Assembly (NCBI RefSeq): GCF_029094525.1
Contig: NZ_CP119107.1
Coordinates: forward strand, 4,030,001-4,094,000
Direction: 5' to 3'
DNA: 64,000 bases
Source of the DNA: Pullulanibacillus sp. KACC 23026
GTDB lineage: Bacteria; Bacillota; Bacilli; Bacillales; Sporolactobacillaceae
The notes under the pieces were generated by a model. That model worked only from the letters and a program-made list of their open reading frames with translations. It made no database searches and was not told the origin of the DNA. Positions 36,243 through 45,595 of this stretch are shown piece by piece; the stretch's first letter is position 1; each line of letters starts with the position of its first letter. A program made the translations under genes and the position numbers.

Positions 36243-37787
36243 TTATTTCATTTTTTCATCGATTCTAAGAGTGAACAAATCACTCCTGCGGTCTTTAAGC
36301 TGTGTGACGGTTCCCATATTTCGGCCGCGGCGCAGAATCTCAAGATCTACATCTCCTACCACAACAGTTTCAATATTGGGAGAGGCTTCCCCTACAATGC
36401 CATCTCTAGGGAAGCTATAGTCAGATGGTGAAAAAATACCGGATTGGCCATATTGAATATCCATATTTTCTACGGATGGAAGATTCCCTACTGTCCCAGC
36501 AATCACCGTAAAGATTTGATTCTCTACCGCACGTGCCTGCGAGCAATATCGGACTCGCAGATAGCCTTGCCTGTCGTCCGTACAAAACGGTGAAAAAATA
36601 ATATTGGCTCCTTGATCAACCGCATATCGAGCAAGTTCGGGAAATTGAATATCGTAACAGATCAGGATGGCGACCTTTCCGCGATCTGTATCAAAAATGC
36701 GGACTTGATTTCCTGGTGAAATTCCCCACCACTTACGTTCATTTGGTGTTATATGGATTTTATACTGCTTATCAATCGTCCCATCTCTTCGAAACAGATA
36801 AGCTACATTATAAATATGGCCTTCCTCTTCCACGAAATGAGACCCGCCAACTATGTTCACATTATATTTAACCGATAAGTTGTTAAACAGTTCAATATAA
36901 TCTTCGGTGAATGTTGCAAGATGCCGAACAGCAGCACTCGGACTTTTGTCCTCAATAAAAGACATCAACTGAGTGGTAAGGAGCTCAGGAAAGACGGCAA
37001 AATCAGCTCGATAATCAGCGGCTACGTCGGTAAAAAACTCCACTTGGTGAGCAAAATCAGCAAAGCTTGAAATTTTTCTCATTTCATATTGGATAGCGCA
37101 TATCCGAACCGGCAGAGAAGTTTGATAGATCCGCCCTGGTGTTCTTTTATAATCAACATTGTTCCACTCCATAAGGGTGGCATAAGCAGCAGAATCCTTA
37201 TCATCGGGGAGATAGGCAGCATTGATCCGTTTCACCGTGAACCCATTCATTAATTGAAAGGTCAGAACAGGATCGTATATATTTCTTTCCACTACTTCTT
37301 CCATATATTGATACGGTGTAAGCTTGTCTTTGTAATTGGAGTAGCCTGGGATTCGCCCTCCAATCACAATGCTCTTAAGATTTAAACGACGAACCAAATT
37401 CTTTCGTGCTTCATATAATCGACGACCAATTTTCATCCTGCGAAAATCAGGATGCACCATCACCTCAATCCCATAAAGATTGCCTCCCTCTGGGTCATGG
37501 TTTGTAATGTAGCCATTATCTGTGATTTCCTCCCATGTATGCTCATTATCATACTCATCAAAGTTAATAATCAGACTTGAACAGGAGCCGATAATTTGCC
37601 CTTCATACGTCACGCAGAATTGCCCTTCTGGAAAGATAGCAAGATGACTTTCCAACTGTTCCCGCTTCCAAGGGTCCATCCCCGGAAAACAAACTTCTTG
37701 GAGCTCCAAGATAGCATCAATATCTGAGAGTTGAATATTTCTTATCTCCATCTTTTTTTCAAAATGATGCAGATCTAATTTTGGCAT
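36243..37787 (-). CDS. yhcX: GNAT acetyltransferase-nitrilase fusion (YhcX-like)
   Basis: A 514-residue bifunctional protein. Residues 12-190 are a GNAT domain with the acetyl-CoA loop HPDFRRMKIGRRLYEAR. Residues about 228-505 are a carbon-nitrogen hydrolase with the catalytic triad glutamate (FPELL), lysine (NERKWWG) and cysteine (ILICYDIQFPE). The hydrolase half should cleave an amide or nitrile; the substrate is unknown. The architecture and length match B. subtilis YhcX. The HAD gene ends three bases before its start, and its ribosome binding site AAAGGAG overlaps that gene's end, so the two are coupled. Confidence 0.92.
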   Translation of the reverse strand: MPKLDLHHFEKKMEIRNIQLSDIDAILELQEVCFPGMDPWKREQLESHLAIFPEGQFCVTYEGQIIGSCSSLIINFDEYDNEHTWEEITDNGYITNHDPEGGNLYGIEVMVHPDFRRMKIGRRLYEARKNLVRRLNLKSIVIGGRIPGYSNYKDKLTPYQYMEEVVERNIYDPVLTFQLMNGFTVKRINAAYLPDDKDSAAYATLMEWNNVDYKRTPGRIYQTSLPVRICAIQYEMRKISSFADFAHQVEFFTDVAADYRADFAVFPELLTTQLMSFIEDKSPSAAVRHLATFTEDYIELFNNLSVKYNVNIVGGSHFVEEEGHIYNVAYLFRRDGTIDKQYKIHITPNERKWWGISPGNQVRIFDTDRGKVAILICYDIQFPELARYAVDQGANIIFSPFCTDDRQGYLRVRYCSQARAVENQIFTVIAGTVGNLPSVENMDIQYGQSGIFSPSDYSFPRDGIVGEASPNIETVVVGDVDLEILRRGRNMGTVTQLKDRRSDLFTLRIDEKMK

Positions 37788-37790
37788 CTG

Positions 37791-38480
37791 TCAATCTCCT
37801 TTTGATTCATCATTTAAACTGATCTGAAGTGTATCCAAAAGTAATTTGAAATTAGTGTCAGCAAGAGAAAGCAATTTGAGATCAACATCGTCTTCAAAGG
37901 TTAACTCGCGCGTTACCTCGTTAGGAATGACGACACAGTAAAGACCTGCCCGTTTGGCAGCAACCGCTCCGTGATAGGAATCTTCAAACGCAATGGCTTC
38001 GCTTGGTTTGACGCCAACTCCCTCACAAGCCTTTAAGAAAAGCTCAGGGTTTGGCTTAACCTCCGTTACATCATTAGCCTCTACAATGCAGTCAAAGTAA
38101 GCTAGCAGCCCAAGACGTTCAAGGTGTTTTTTCGCCCACTGATCACCCGAGCTTGTTGCGAGAGCAATCTTAAGCCCCGCTTCTTTCCCAGCCTCAAGCA
38201 ACTCGCGAACCCCTGGCAGCACCTCTTCATCCTTAATCATTTCATTAAACAAAGCATCTCGCTTCTCATAAAATTCCTCTTTCGTAAGGGATGCCCCTGT
38301 CTGTTCAATAAAATGCACATAAAGATCAAACTCATCCTCATGGGTTCCGGCAAGCCGCCCCCAAATACTGATCGGAAACGAACTCTTATATTCCTTATAA
38401 ACCTCATTAGTCGCCTTAAACATAAGCGTCTCCGTATCCAAAATCAACCCATCAAAATCAAACACAAAAGCCCTAATCAT
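37791..38480 (-). CDS. yhcW: HAD-superfamily phosphatase (YhcW-like)
   Basis: A 229-residue HAD hydrolase with motif I FDFDGLILDTE, a helical cap, motif II ATSSGD, the motif III lysine in VKPNPELF and motif IV FEDSYHGAVAAKRAG. It belongs to the beta-phosphoglucomutase/phosphatase branch and likely dephosphorylates a sugar or nucleotide phosphate. It is directly upstream of the yhcX homologue, as in B. subtilis. GGGGGTG precedes the ATG. A GGGACGG-type repeat stands upstream at about 38549-38595. Confidence 0.9.
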   Translation of the reverse strand: MIRAFVFDFDGLILDTETLMFKATNEVYKEYKSSFPISIWGRLAGTHEDEFDLYVHFIEQTGASLTKEEFYEKRDALFNEMIKDEEVLPGVRELLEAGKEAGLKIALATSSGDQWAKKHLERLGLLAYFDCIVEANDVTEVKPNPELFLKACEGVGVKPSEAIAFEDSYHGAVAAKRAGLYCVVIPNEVTRELTFEDDVDLKLLSLADTNFKLLLDTLQISLNDESKGD

Positions 38481-38548
38481 CTCACCGCACCCCCACTTAC
38501 ATTATGTACTACCCACACACCTATTTTACCACTGAACCGCAGAGATCG

Positions 38549-38595
38549 TGAAACGCGGGGGAACGCAGGGAACGCAGGGACGGTTCTCGCGTTCC
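38549..38595. repeat. GGGACGG-type repeat, copy 2
   Basis: TGAAACGCGGGGGAACGCAGG, a second AACGCAGGGACGGTTCTC and GCGTTCC lie on the plus strand (longer run split here). It stands upstream of the yhcW homologue in a gap of about 300 bases with no gene. Confidence 0.82.
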
Positions 38596-38743
38596 ATTAA
38601 CTGAAAATTCCCGTTATCTCTGGGAAGCGCTCTATATCAACCAACTGACTCACACAAGCTTCTCGGAAGGTTCCTTAGTTTATGGCTCAATAACTTTCTC
38701 ACCAAAAGAAGACAGTTCCCATTTAAAAGCAGTGAGCCTAAAC

Positions 38744-38773
38744 AAAGAAAAAGACCCCCGAATGGAGGTCTTT
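38744..38773 (-). terminator. Terminator after the CBS-domain gene
   Basis: On the minus strand AAAGACC pairs with GGTCTTT, with a ten-base loop, followed by TTCTTTGTTT. Confidence 0.83.
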
Positions 38774-38779
38774 CCACCG

Positions 38780-39211
38780 TCATTGAGGTTCAGACGGTGT
38801 GGAAATAGACTGAAGGGCTTCTCCTGCTTCACTCTGAGATTCGTAAGTCGTCGCCAAGTCACCGAGAGCAACCATCCCCACGAGTTGGTTTTGGTCCACA
38901 ATTGGCAAGCGGCGTATTTGATGTTGGGCCATAACCTGTGTCGCTTCGTCAGCCGACATATCCGGAGTACCCGATACAAGGCTATGACTGGACATGCAAT
39001 CGGAAACGGTTTCGTTCCCGGTTCCACCTTTCGCGGTAGAGCGCAAGGTAATGTCACGGTCTGTAATAATCCCTTTGAGCTGATTATTCTCCACAACGGG
39101 AAGTGCCCCAACATTATATTGACTCATAAGCTTGGCTGCTTCTTGAATACTTTGCCCCGGTGAAACAGAAATGACGTCTTTTGTCATCAATTCTTTGATT
39201 GTTTTTGTCAT
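38780..39211 (-). CDS. yhcV: CBS-domain pair protein (YhcV-like)
   Basis: A 143-residue protein made of two CBS motifs (about 8-62 and 72-127), with GIITDRDITLRS and GMVALGDLAT as the adenosyl-binding ends of each. Such stand-alone Bateman modules bind AMP, ATP or SAM and modulate unknown partners. A short acidic/Ser-rich tail follows. It is the neighbour of the yhcW and yhcX homologues, as in B. subtilis, where YhcV is reported as stress-induced. AAGGGGG is 12 bases before the ATG, which is long. It has its own terminator. Confidence 0.9.
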   Translation of the reverse strand: MTKTIKELMTKDVISVSPGQSIQEAAKLMSQYNVGALPVVENNQLKGIITDRDITLRSTAKGGTGNETVSDCMSSHSLVSGTPDMSADEATQVMAQHQIRRLPIVDQNQLVGMVALGDLATTYESQSEAGEALQSISTPSEPQ

Positions 39212-39284
39212 CTGAAAAGTTCGCCCCCTTCAGATGATAGTGTGACCGATTATCAGGTTTTCATGTCCTATTTTTAATTTAAAA

Positions 39285-39437
39285 AATGGAACCGGAAAAA
39301 CGGTTCTCCTAATTTATTTTGAAACGGGAGAACCGTCCCCGCGTTTCCGAAATGGAAAAACGGTTCTCCTGCTTATTTTGAAACGGGAGAACCGTCCCCG
39401 CGTTTCGGAGAACCGTCCCTGCGTTTCCCCGCGTTTC
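39285..39437. repeat. GGGACGG-type repeat, tandem copies 3
   Basis: On the minus strand the tract opens at the yhbH stop codon with TGAAACGCGGGG and contains three units. Two form complete hairpins: ACGGTTCTCC pairs with GGAGAACCGT across a CGTTTCAAAATAA-type loop, each followed by TTTTCC, so they can end yhbH transcription. Confidence 0.87.
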
Positions 39438-40581
39438 ACTCTTCCTGCTTTGAGAAGAAGTGCTTTAGGGCGTGGTAGACGTCTTTTTTTTGTTTGAGGA
39501 TAAAGTGGCGAAAGCCTTCTGCTTGGATTCTGTCGTAGGCACTCATTAAAGTGCTGCGGCGATTGTATGGGTTGATTTCGCCGTATGCAAAGAAGCCAGC
39601 GAGGGTTGTCAGCTGTTCCACAAGGTCTTGACATTTTTTATTATCGGATGTGAGGTTATCACCGTCTGTAAAATGAACGGGATAAATATTATAACGAGAC
39701 GGTGTATATTTCTCATTAATAAGCTCTAATGCTTTTACATAGGCCGAGGAACAGATGGTGCCACCGCTCTCTCCTTTATTAAAAAAGTCATCTTCTGATA
39801 CCACTTTCGCCTCAGTATGGTGTGCTATAAATGCAATTTCGACCTTCTCGTATTGAGTTCTTAAGAAACGGACCATCCAGAAAAAGAAGCTTCGTGCCAT
39901 GAACTTTTCCCAGTTGCCCATCGAACCGCTCGTATCCATAATCGCAATAACCACGGCCCGACTTTCTTCTTTCGGTTCCTCATCCCAAGTTTTAAAGCGC
40001 AAGTCATCTTCCTGGATGGGTGCGACCGTTGCCTTTCCCTTCATGGCGTTCCGTTTGATCGCCTCAAGGATCGTCCGCCGTTTGTCTACATTACCCATTA
40101 AACCTTTTTTCCGAATATCGTTAAATTCTATATGCTCAGAAACAATTTCAACTTCTTCTTTTGGCTTCAAGTTCGGAAGCTCCAACTCTTTAAAGAGGGC
40201 TTCTTCAATATCCATCATGGAAACATCCGCTTCATAATAATCAACACCCGGTTTTTCACCAGGTTTCCCTGGTCCTTTGCCAGGCTGATTGGACGGTTGG
40301 CCGGGAAGCTTAGCTAACACATCGCCTTCCTTCGTGGTGCCATCTCCCTGACCAACGCGCTTTTGTTTATCTGCATTGTAACGAATTTTGTACTCATCAA
40401 GTGACCGAATGGGAATACGTGTAATACCTTTTCCATCTGACATAATAATGCTTTCTTCACTAACCAAATCAGGTAAATTATCCTTTATAGCTTTCTTAAC
40501 CTTCTCCAAATGCCGTTGTTGGTCCTGATGGCCCTTACGGTGGAGATCCCAATGCTCTTCCGAAACCGCGTAGCGCTTCAT
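39436..40581 (-). CDS. yhbH: YhbH/YeaH sporulation protein (DUF444)
   Basis: A 381-residue DUF444 protein. A charged N-terminal segment (about 1-110, with GDVLAKLPG and a Pro/Gly linker) precedes a von Willebrand factor A-like domain with the MIDAS-type DTSGSMG (about 217). YhbH in B. subtilis contributes to sporulation, and E. coli YeaH is co-expressed with the kinase YeaG. Here it is downstream of prkA with a signal peptidase gene in between. GGAGGGGG precedes the ATG. The TGA stop is the first codon of a GGGACGG-type repeat, so its extreme C-terminus lies directly against the repeat. Confidence 0.93.
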   Translation of the reverse strand: MKRYAVSEEHWDLHRKGHQDQQRHLEKVKKAIKDNLPDLVSEESIIMSDGKGITRIPIRSLDEYKIRYNADKQKRVGQGDGTTKEGDVLAKLPGQPSNQPGKGPGKPGEKPGVDYYEADVSMMDIEEALFKELELPNLKPKEEVEIVSEHIEFNDIRKKGLMGNVDKRRTILEAIKRNAMKGKATVAPIQEDDLRFKTWDEEPKEESRAVVIAIMDTSGSMGNWEKFMARSFFFWMVRFLRTQYEKVEIAFIAHHTEAKVVSEDDFFNKGESGGTICSSAYVKALELINEKYTPSRYNIYPVHFTDGDNLTSDNKKCQDLVEQLTTLAGFFAYGEINPYNRRSTLMSAYDRIQAEGFRHFILKQKKDVYHALKHFFSKQEE

Positions 40582-40729
40582 ATTCCCCCTCCAATCGGCT
40601 GTTATTGTAACAGGTTTTTATTTCCCGTCTTATTTTTTGAAAGTTTCGAGATTAATTTAGTCTATGCAGGATCTGACGCCAAATTGCTCATTATTTAACA
40701 GAAAAATCATCTTTTACGGCCTATTCTAA

Positions 40730-40782
40730 TAAAAAACCGCCCCTAGTCACTCTCTTGGTCACAAGGGGTGCACAGGACGGTT
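40730..40782 (-). terminator. Terminator after the signal peptidase gene
   Basis: On the minus strand AAACCG pairs with CGGTTT, enclosing a second hairpin (CCCCTTGTGACC...CTAGGGG), followed by TTTTATTAG. Confidence 0.77.
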
Positions 40783-40845
40783 TGCTTTATTTCATTTCTT
40801 ATTTAAGTTTCGTGCTAATAGTTCAGAATCCAATTAAATCGGAAC

Positions 40846-41421
40846 TTATTTCTTTATAGTGCCAAATTCATTCAGCGGCCAATAACGCAAATCAACCTTA
40901 CCAACTACTTTACTTTCATCGACAAAACCAAACACCCGACTGTCTACACTGTTCTGACGATTATCTCCCATTACAAATAACTTCCCTTTAGGAACGACTG
41001 TTTTACCCGTTACTTTTTTCAGGTTAAAATCCCATGTCAGATTGCCGCTCGTTTTCTTCTTATACGCATCTAAATAAGGCTCCGCTATTGCCTTCCCATT
41101 GATATAAAGCGTATCGTTTTTATATTCCACCGTATCTCCTGGGAGACCTATAACACGTTTTACATAATCCTCTGTTGGAGTGGCATGAAAAATAATCACG
41201 TCAAACCGTTTTGGCTGTGTGACATGGTAATCCACCTTGTTAACGATCAGGCGGTTGCCGTTCTGAAGGTTTGGCATCATGGATTCGCCTTCCACCACAT
41301 AATTGGTGAATATAAAACTGCGTATAACAATCGCAATAATAACGGCAACGGCTAGTGCTTTAATCCATTCAAAGACTTCATTTTTTTCTTTTTTCGCTGG
41401 TTTTCTTTGTTCATTTTCCAT
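40846..41421 (-). CDS. Type I signal peptidase
   Basis: A 191-residue membrane-anchored leader peptidase of the Sip type. One N-terminal transmembrane helix (about 20-38) is followed by the catalytic serine in GESMMPNL (Ser47), the general-base lysine in YVKRVIGLPGD (Lys88), and the box D/E GDNRQNSVDSR. It cleaves signal peptides of secreted proteins outside the membrane. GGAGGG lies five bases before the ATG. It separates prkA from yhbH, which are normally adjacent. Whether it is a spore-stage paralogue (like SipW or SipT roles) cannot be told. Confidence 0.94.
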   Translation of the reverse strand: MENEQRKPAKKEKNEVFEWIKALAVAVIIAIVIRSFIFTNYVVEGESMMPNLQNGNRLIVNKVDYHVTQPKRFDVIIFHATPTEDYVKRVIGLPGDTVEYKNDTLYINGKAIAEPYLDAYKKKTSGNLTWDFNLKKVTGKTVVPKGKLFVMGDNRQNSVDSRVFGFVDESKVVGKVDLRYWPLNEFGTIKK

Positions 41422-41559
41422 TTGGGCCCTCCAAAAAGTACATCTAAAATTAACTTTACCATTTCTAAGTCCATCATCACAAGCTACGTCTAGTATTCAA
41501 ACTCTCTGCTAAAAGTATAAGTTTTATGGAGAGGCCAATGTCTATTTATTGTAAAACCA

Positions 41560-43455
41560 CTACCGGTTCAAAAGACTGCCTACGTAACGCAAAAGTTCAT
41601 TTGCTGAAGTAGAATTGTAACCATGTTCATCAATAAGCCGGGCAATGACCTCATTCATCCGTTTAAGCTGCGTTTCATCCGGCGTCTTTGTCGAGGTTGT
41701 AATTTTCACCACGTCCTTAAGGTCAGCAAACAACTTCTTCTGTATAGCTTCGCGAAGGCGATCGTGGGATTGATAATCAAAACGTTTTCCTTTCCGAGCG
41801 TAGGCCGAAATACGAATGAGAATTTCTTCCCTAAAGGTCTTCTTGGCATTTTCAGAAATGCCAATTTGTTCTTCAATAGAGCGCATGAGCTTCTCATCAG
41901 GATCCATCTCTTCACCTGTGATTGGATCATGTATTTTATTTTTATTACAGAAAGCTTCGACATTATCGAGATAATTATTCATTAAGGTCTTAGCGGACTC
42001 CTCATACGAATAAACAAACGCTTTTTGCACCTCTTGCTTAGCCAGCTCGTCATATTCCCGTCTTGCCATCGCAATATAGTTCAAATAGCTTTCCCTCTCC
42101 TCTTTCGTCAAGGAAGGAAGTTGATCGAGACCGTCCTTTAAAGATCGGAGCACATCGAGTGCATTAATGGACGGAACCTCTTTCTTTATTATCGCTGAGG
42201 AAATACGATTGATAACATACCTTGGGTCAATCCCCGACATGCCTTCTTCTGGATGTTCAGCTTTTAATTCGGCTACATCCACTTCATTAAATCCTTCGAC
42301 ATGCTCACCATCATAAAGCTTGAGCTTCTTCATAGGATCAATGCCGCGAATGGAGGACGGCTTTAGTCTCGTTAGAATCGAGAAAATGGCAGCAGCCTTA
42401 AGCGCATGCGGAGCAATATGCACATCCACAAGATCACTTTGATCAATCATTTTTTGATAAATCCGCTCTTCTTGACTCACTTTAAGATTATAAGGAATCG
42501 GCATAACCATGATCCGTGAATGCAAGGCCTCATTCTTTTTATTACTCATAAAAGACCGGAACTCCGCTTCATTCGTATGAGCCACAATTAACTCATCAGC
42601 AGAGATAAGGGCAAATCGTCCCGCCTTAAAATTTCCTTCTTGAGTGAGTGAAAGCAAATGCCAAAGAAATTTTTCATCACACTTAAGCATTTCTTGGAAC
42701 TCCATCATCCCGCGATTAGCCTTGTTGAGCTCCCCATCGAAACGATAAGCACGCGGATCTGACTCAGAACCATACTCCGCAATGGTCGAGAAATCAATGC
42801 TCCCTGTAAGATCAGCAATATCTTGAGATTTAGGATCTGACGGACTGAACGTCCCTATACCTACCCGATTTTCCTCAGAAAATAAGATCCTCTCAACCGG
42901 CACTTCTTCAATCCGGCCACCATATTCCTGTTCAACGCGCAAGGCATTCAGCGGAGTTAGACTGCCCTCTATGCGGATTCCATATTCCTTGTAAAAATCA
43001 TCCCTTAACGCAGGGGGTATTAAATGCAGCGGATCTTCATGCATCGGACAATCTTTAATGGCATATACTGCCCCTTCATCCGTTCGTGAAAATGCCTCTA
43101 ACCCCCTTTTTAAAAGAGTCACAATGGTCGATTTCCCGCCGCTAACTGGTCCCATCAATAATAATATACGTTTTTTAACATCCAATCGTTTTGCTGCAGG
43201 ATGAAAATACTCCTCCACCAATCGCTCAAGCGACTCTTCAAGCCCAAAAATTTGGTTATCAAAGAAATGATAAATTTTTCTGCCATCCTCTTCAGTAATT
43301 CCAGAATCTTTAAGCATATTGTAGACTCTTGTATGAGCGGATTGCGCAATCCAAGGCTTTTCTTTGATTAATTCCAAATACTCGGCAAAGGTCCCTTCCC
43401 ACTTTAACTGATCTTCTTGGTCACGATAATCTTTTACTCTCTTAAGAAAATCCAT
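41560..43455 (-). CDS. prkA: PrkA serine protein kinase / AAA-like protease
   Basis: A 631-residue protein with an N-terminal AAA domain, Walker A GPVSGGKST (about 103), and a C-terminal kinase-like region, the PrkA/YeaG layout. In B. subtilis PrkA is expressed during sporulation under sigma-E and affects it through sigma-K; both kinase and ATP-dependent protease activities have been reported. AGGGGG stands six bases before the ATG. The gene is followed by a signal peptidase gene and yhbH on the same strand. Its GGGACGG-type repeat upstream (43543-43586) is outside the coding region. Confidence 0.95.
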   Translation of the reverse strand: MDFLKRVKDYRDQEDQLKWEGTFAEYLELIKEKPWIAQSAHTRVYNMLKDSGITEEDGRKIYHFFDNQIFGLEESLERLVEEYFHPAAKRLDVKKRILLLMGPVSGGKSTIVTLLKRGLEAFSRTDEGAVYAIKDCPMHEDPLHLIPPALRDDFYKEYGIRIEGSLTPLNALRVEQEYGGRIEEVPVERILFSEENRVGIGTFSPSDPKSQDIADLTGSIDFSTIAEYGSESDPRAYRFDGELNKANRGMMEFQEMLKCDEKFLWHLLSLTQEGNFKAGRFALISADELIVAHTNEAEFRSFMSNKKNEALHSRIMVMPIPYNLKVSQEERIYQKMIDQSDLVDVHIAPHALKAAAIFSILTRLKPSSIRGIDPMKKLKLYDGEHVEGFNEVDVAELKAEHPEEGMSGIDPRYVINRISSAIIKKEVPSINALDVLRSLKDGLDQLPSLTKEERESYLNYIAMARREYDELAKQEVQKAFVYSYEESAKTLMNNYLDNVEAFCNKNKIHDPITGEEMDPDEKLMRSIEEQIGISENAKKTFREEILIRISAYARKGKRFDYQSHDRLREAIQKKLFADLKDVVKITTSTKTPDETQLKRMNEVIARLIDEHGYNSTSANELLRYVGSLLNR

Positions 43456-43542
43456 GATGGTCCCCCTGTCTCACCTAGTGTACTATTAATCCTATGCTCG
43501 AACAGTCCATTCTTTTCATGACAATTCAAAAAAAACATCGAT

Positions 43543-43586
43543 CGCGGGTGGAACGCGGGGACGGTTCTCCCGTCTCAAATGGAACC
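43543..43586. repeat. GGGACGG-type repeat, copy 4
   Basis: CGCGGGTGGAACGCGGGGACGG followed by TTCTCCCGTCTC (run split here) on the plus strand, upstream of prkA. Only half of the hairpin is present. Confidence 0.78.
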
Positions 43587-43692
43587 GCCCCCTCCAATCC
43601 CCCTACAACCCCTTAAACTCCTCTGTACTTATTAAAACGCTTTCGTTATAATAAAAGAAAATTGAAACATAGTCTAAAGGGGGAGCTGCCCG

Positions 43693-43788
43693 ATGCATAT
43701 GTTTCTTATTTTGGTTGTCATTATTGCTTTTGTAACCGCTATGTTCACAGCTGGCTACAATGATAAACCTGAAAATCAAAAATATTGA
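43693..43788 (+). CDS. Small single-pass membrane peptide (31 aa)
   Basis: ATG at 43693, seven bases after GGGGGAG, opens a 31-codon frame: MHMFLILVVIIAFVTAMF as one membrane helix, then a polar tail TAGYNDKPENQKY. An upstream CTTTCGTTATAATAAAAG tract gives a plausible -10 (TATAAT, about 43640-43645). A strong terminator follows within 25 bases. The organisation (promoter, ribosome site, short hydrophobic peptide, terminator) supports a real small gene. No family is recognised; it resembles short YtzI-like membrane peptides only in general form. Confidence 0.62.
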   Translation: MHMFLILVVIIAFVTAMFTAGYNDKPENQKY

Positions 43789-43810
43789 TTTTCTAAAAGA
43801 CAACCTACAT

Positions 43811-43850
43811 AACAAAACCGACTCTCAGGAAGGGAGTCGGTTTTGTTGTT
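43811..43850 (+). terminator. Bidirectional terminator between the small peptide and trmL
   Basis: AACAAAACCGACTC pairs with GAGTCGGTTTTGTT around an eight-base loop, flanked by A and T runs on either side. Confidence 0.92.
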
Positions 43851-43857
43851 TGGATGA

Positions 43858-44331
43858 TTAGCTTAGCCCAGGGTATCCCTGTTGTCGTAAAGCCTCGTAG
43901 ACCATGATGGCTGCTGTATTTGACAAATTGAGTGATCGCATAACCGGTGACATGGGAAGTCGCAAGCATCTGGACTGATTGGCTTCTAATAATTCACTCG
44001 GCAATCCCGTTGTTTCACGTCCAAACACGAAAAAATAATCCTTACTTTGATCACTATAATCAAACGCGGAATGCGGCTTCTCACCATTCGTCTCAATGTA
44101 ATAAAATTCACCATTAGGGTTTTGATTAAAGAAAATATCTAATGAATCATAGTAATGAACGTCTACGTGCGGCCAATAATCAAGACCTGCACGCTTTAAG
44201 TATTTGTCGTCAGTTGAAAAACCTAATGGACGAATCAAGTGTAGGGACGTATTCGTTCCGGCACACGTTCGTGCAATATTTCCCGTGTTAGATGGTATTT
44301 CAGGTTGATACAAGACAATATTCAAGCCCAC
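43858..44331 (-). CDS. trmL: tRNA (cytidine(34)-2'-O)-methyltransferase TrmL
   Basis: A 157-residue SPOUT methyltransferase that 2'-O-methylates the wobble nucleotide of tRNA-Leu isoacceptors using SAM. Family motifs IPSNTGNIARTCAGT, FGRETTGLP and LPMSPVMRSLNLSNTAAI form the knotted SAM site. It corresponds to B. subtilis CspR. The start is GTG behind AAAGAGGTG. It is a single gene with a strong terminator. Confidence 0.94.
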   Translation of the reverse strand: MGLNIVLYQPEIPSNTGNIARTCAGTNTSLHLIRPLGFSTDDKYLKRAGLDYWPHVDVHYYDSLDIFFNQNPNGEFYYIETNGEKPHSAFDYSDQSKDYFFVFGRETTGLPSELLEANQSRCLRLPMSPVMRSLNLSNTAAIMVYEALRQQGYPGLS

Positions 44332-44493
44332 AGTTAAGGCACCTCTTTCTGAACAACTTCTAAAAATAGTTCCAGACTTCCTCGAATTAATTAAGGACAG
44401 CCTATGACCAACTTTAAATATACTACCATTTTAGAAGGAATTGAAAAAGAGGACCATCTATTAACTATTCCGCAGAAGGGCTATCCATTCACA

Positions 44494-45393
44494 CTAATCT
44501 GCGTTAATGTGGAAAAATTTATATTGCGTATTCTCTGTATAAGCCGGTGAATCCTCATAAGCCCAATAGCGGTTACGGCTATTATACGTATGAGCATTAA
44601 CAAGCGGCATCCCGTCTCGGTCCTGTCCAGTTACAATCGTATTATGGTTCCACTTGCCATCTCCCTCCCAGTCATAACAAATAACATCCCCCGGAACAAG
44701 TTCTTCTGGCTCTTCCACCGTCACAGCCCCTACTGAATTGCCATCACTTGCAAGAAACCACCTTAAGGCATTAGCAACTGACCAACTGTAACTGCAGTCC
44801 TTTCCTCTGCACCACCACCCCTTACCCTTTTCCCCTATATGTGACATCGGTGCCCCACCTGCTTTCAAGCATTGCGAAACGTAATTCGTACAATCCACTT
44901 CAAATTTGGGATAGGCCGGATTATAGCTATTCCACCACTTTTCCGCATACTTAACAGCCGCTTGTCGATCATAGGTATAACGAGCAGTCCCGCTTGATTG
45001 CACACGCGGCTCTGGAAAGGTGATCTTCATTCTTGTATCCAGATTTTTTTCTTGGTTCAAAGTGCGGTCTGTAATCAACACGTCCCCATCAAAAATTCCT
45101 TCTTTTTCAATCTCCTGCTCTTCAATGTAAAATAGGTCACCTTGCTTAATAAGAAAAGTCAGATGAAGAACATACCGAACTTGATCCTGATTATCTACCT
45201 TTTGATGCCCAACCACTCGAGCATCCACCGTCGATTTTACAATTTGAGCCGAACGATCACGCATCGAACGTTTCTTACGCATGGTTTGGCTTCGCTCTTT
45301 TTCATCGATCACTTCATATCGGTCATGTGTCCGATCCACCCAAAAGTCGCCTGTTTTTTTAACATGCTCGCGCCAAGCCTCTCTCCAACTCAA
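44494..45393 (-). CDS. Amidase_6 domain protein
   Basis: A 299-residue protein. The C-terminal half (about 145-299) is a putative amidase domain of the Amidase_6 type, related to NlpC/CHAP peptidases, with a cysteine in DCTNYVSQCL (about 166) and a histidine in KWNHNTIV (about 254). The N-terminal half is charged and beta-rich and lacks a signal peptide. The enzyme may cut peptide side chains of the cell wall or a spore component from inside, but no substrate is known. TTG start, with AAAGGTGG upstream. The active-site assignment is inferred from motif spacing. Confidence 0.8.
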   Translation of the reverse strand: MSWREAWREHVKKTGDFWVDRTHDRYEVIDEKERSQTMRKKRSMRDRSAQIVKSTVDARVVGHQKVDNQDQVRYVLHLTFLIKQGDLFYIEEQEIEKEGIFDGDVLITDRTLNQEKNLDTRMKITFPEPRVQSSGTARYTYDRQAAVKYAEKWWNSYNPAYPKFEVDCTNYVSQCLKAGGAPMSHIGEKGKGWWCRGKDCSYSWSVANALRWFLASDGNSVGAVTVEEPEELVPGDVICYDWEGDGKWNHNTIVTGQDRDGMPLVNAHTYNSRNRYWAYEDSPAYTENTQYKFFHINAD

Positions 45394-45531
45394 GGCTTTA
45401 CACCACCTTTATATAAAAGTAATAGACTGCCTGCGGGAAAGCTCAGGTTAACCCCTTTTTCGAAAAACAACCACGTTTTGTTTTTATGTGGAGAATTGTT
45501 CATTCATGCCAAATTGCCTAAATGAATCCAT

Positions 45532-45574
45532 GAAAAAAAGGTTGTCCTATTAGGGGAATCCCTTAGAACAACCT
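45532..45574 (-). terminator. Terminator downstream of ogt
   Basis: On the minus strand AGGTTGT pairs with ACAACCT and encloses a second stem (AAGGG/CCCCT), followed by TTTTTTTC. It lies 20 bases after the ogt stop. Confidence 0.85.
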
Positions 45575-45595
45575 CTGTACCATTCGTTTATTTTT

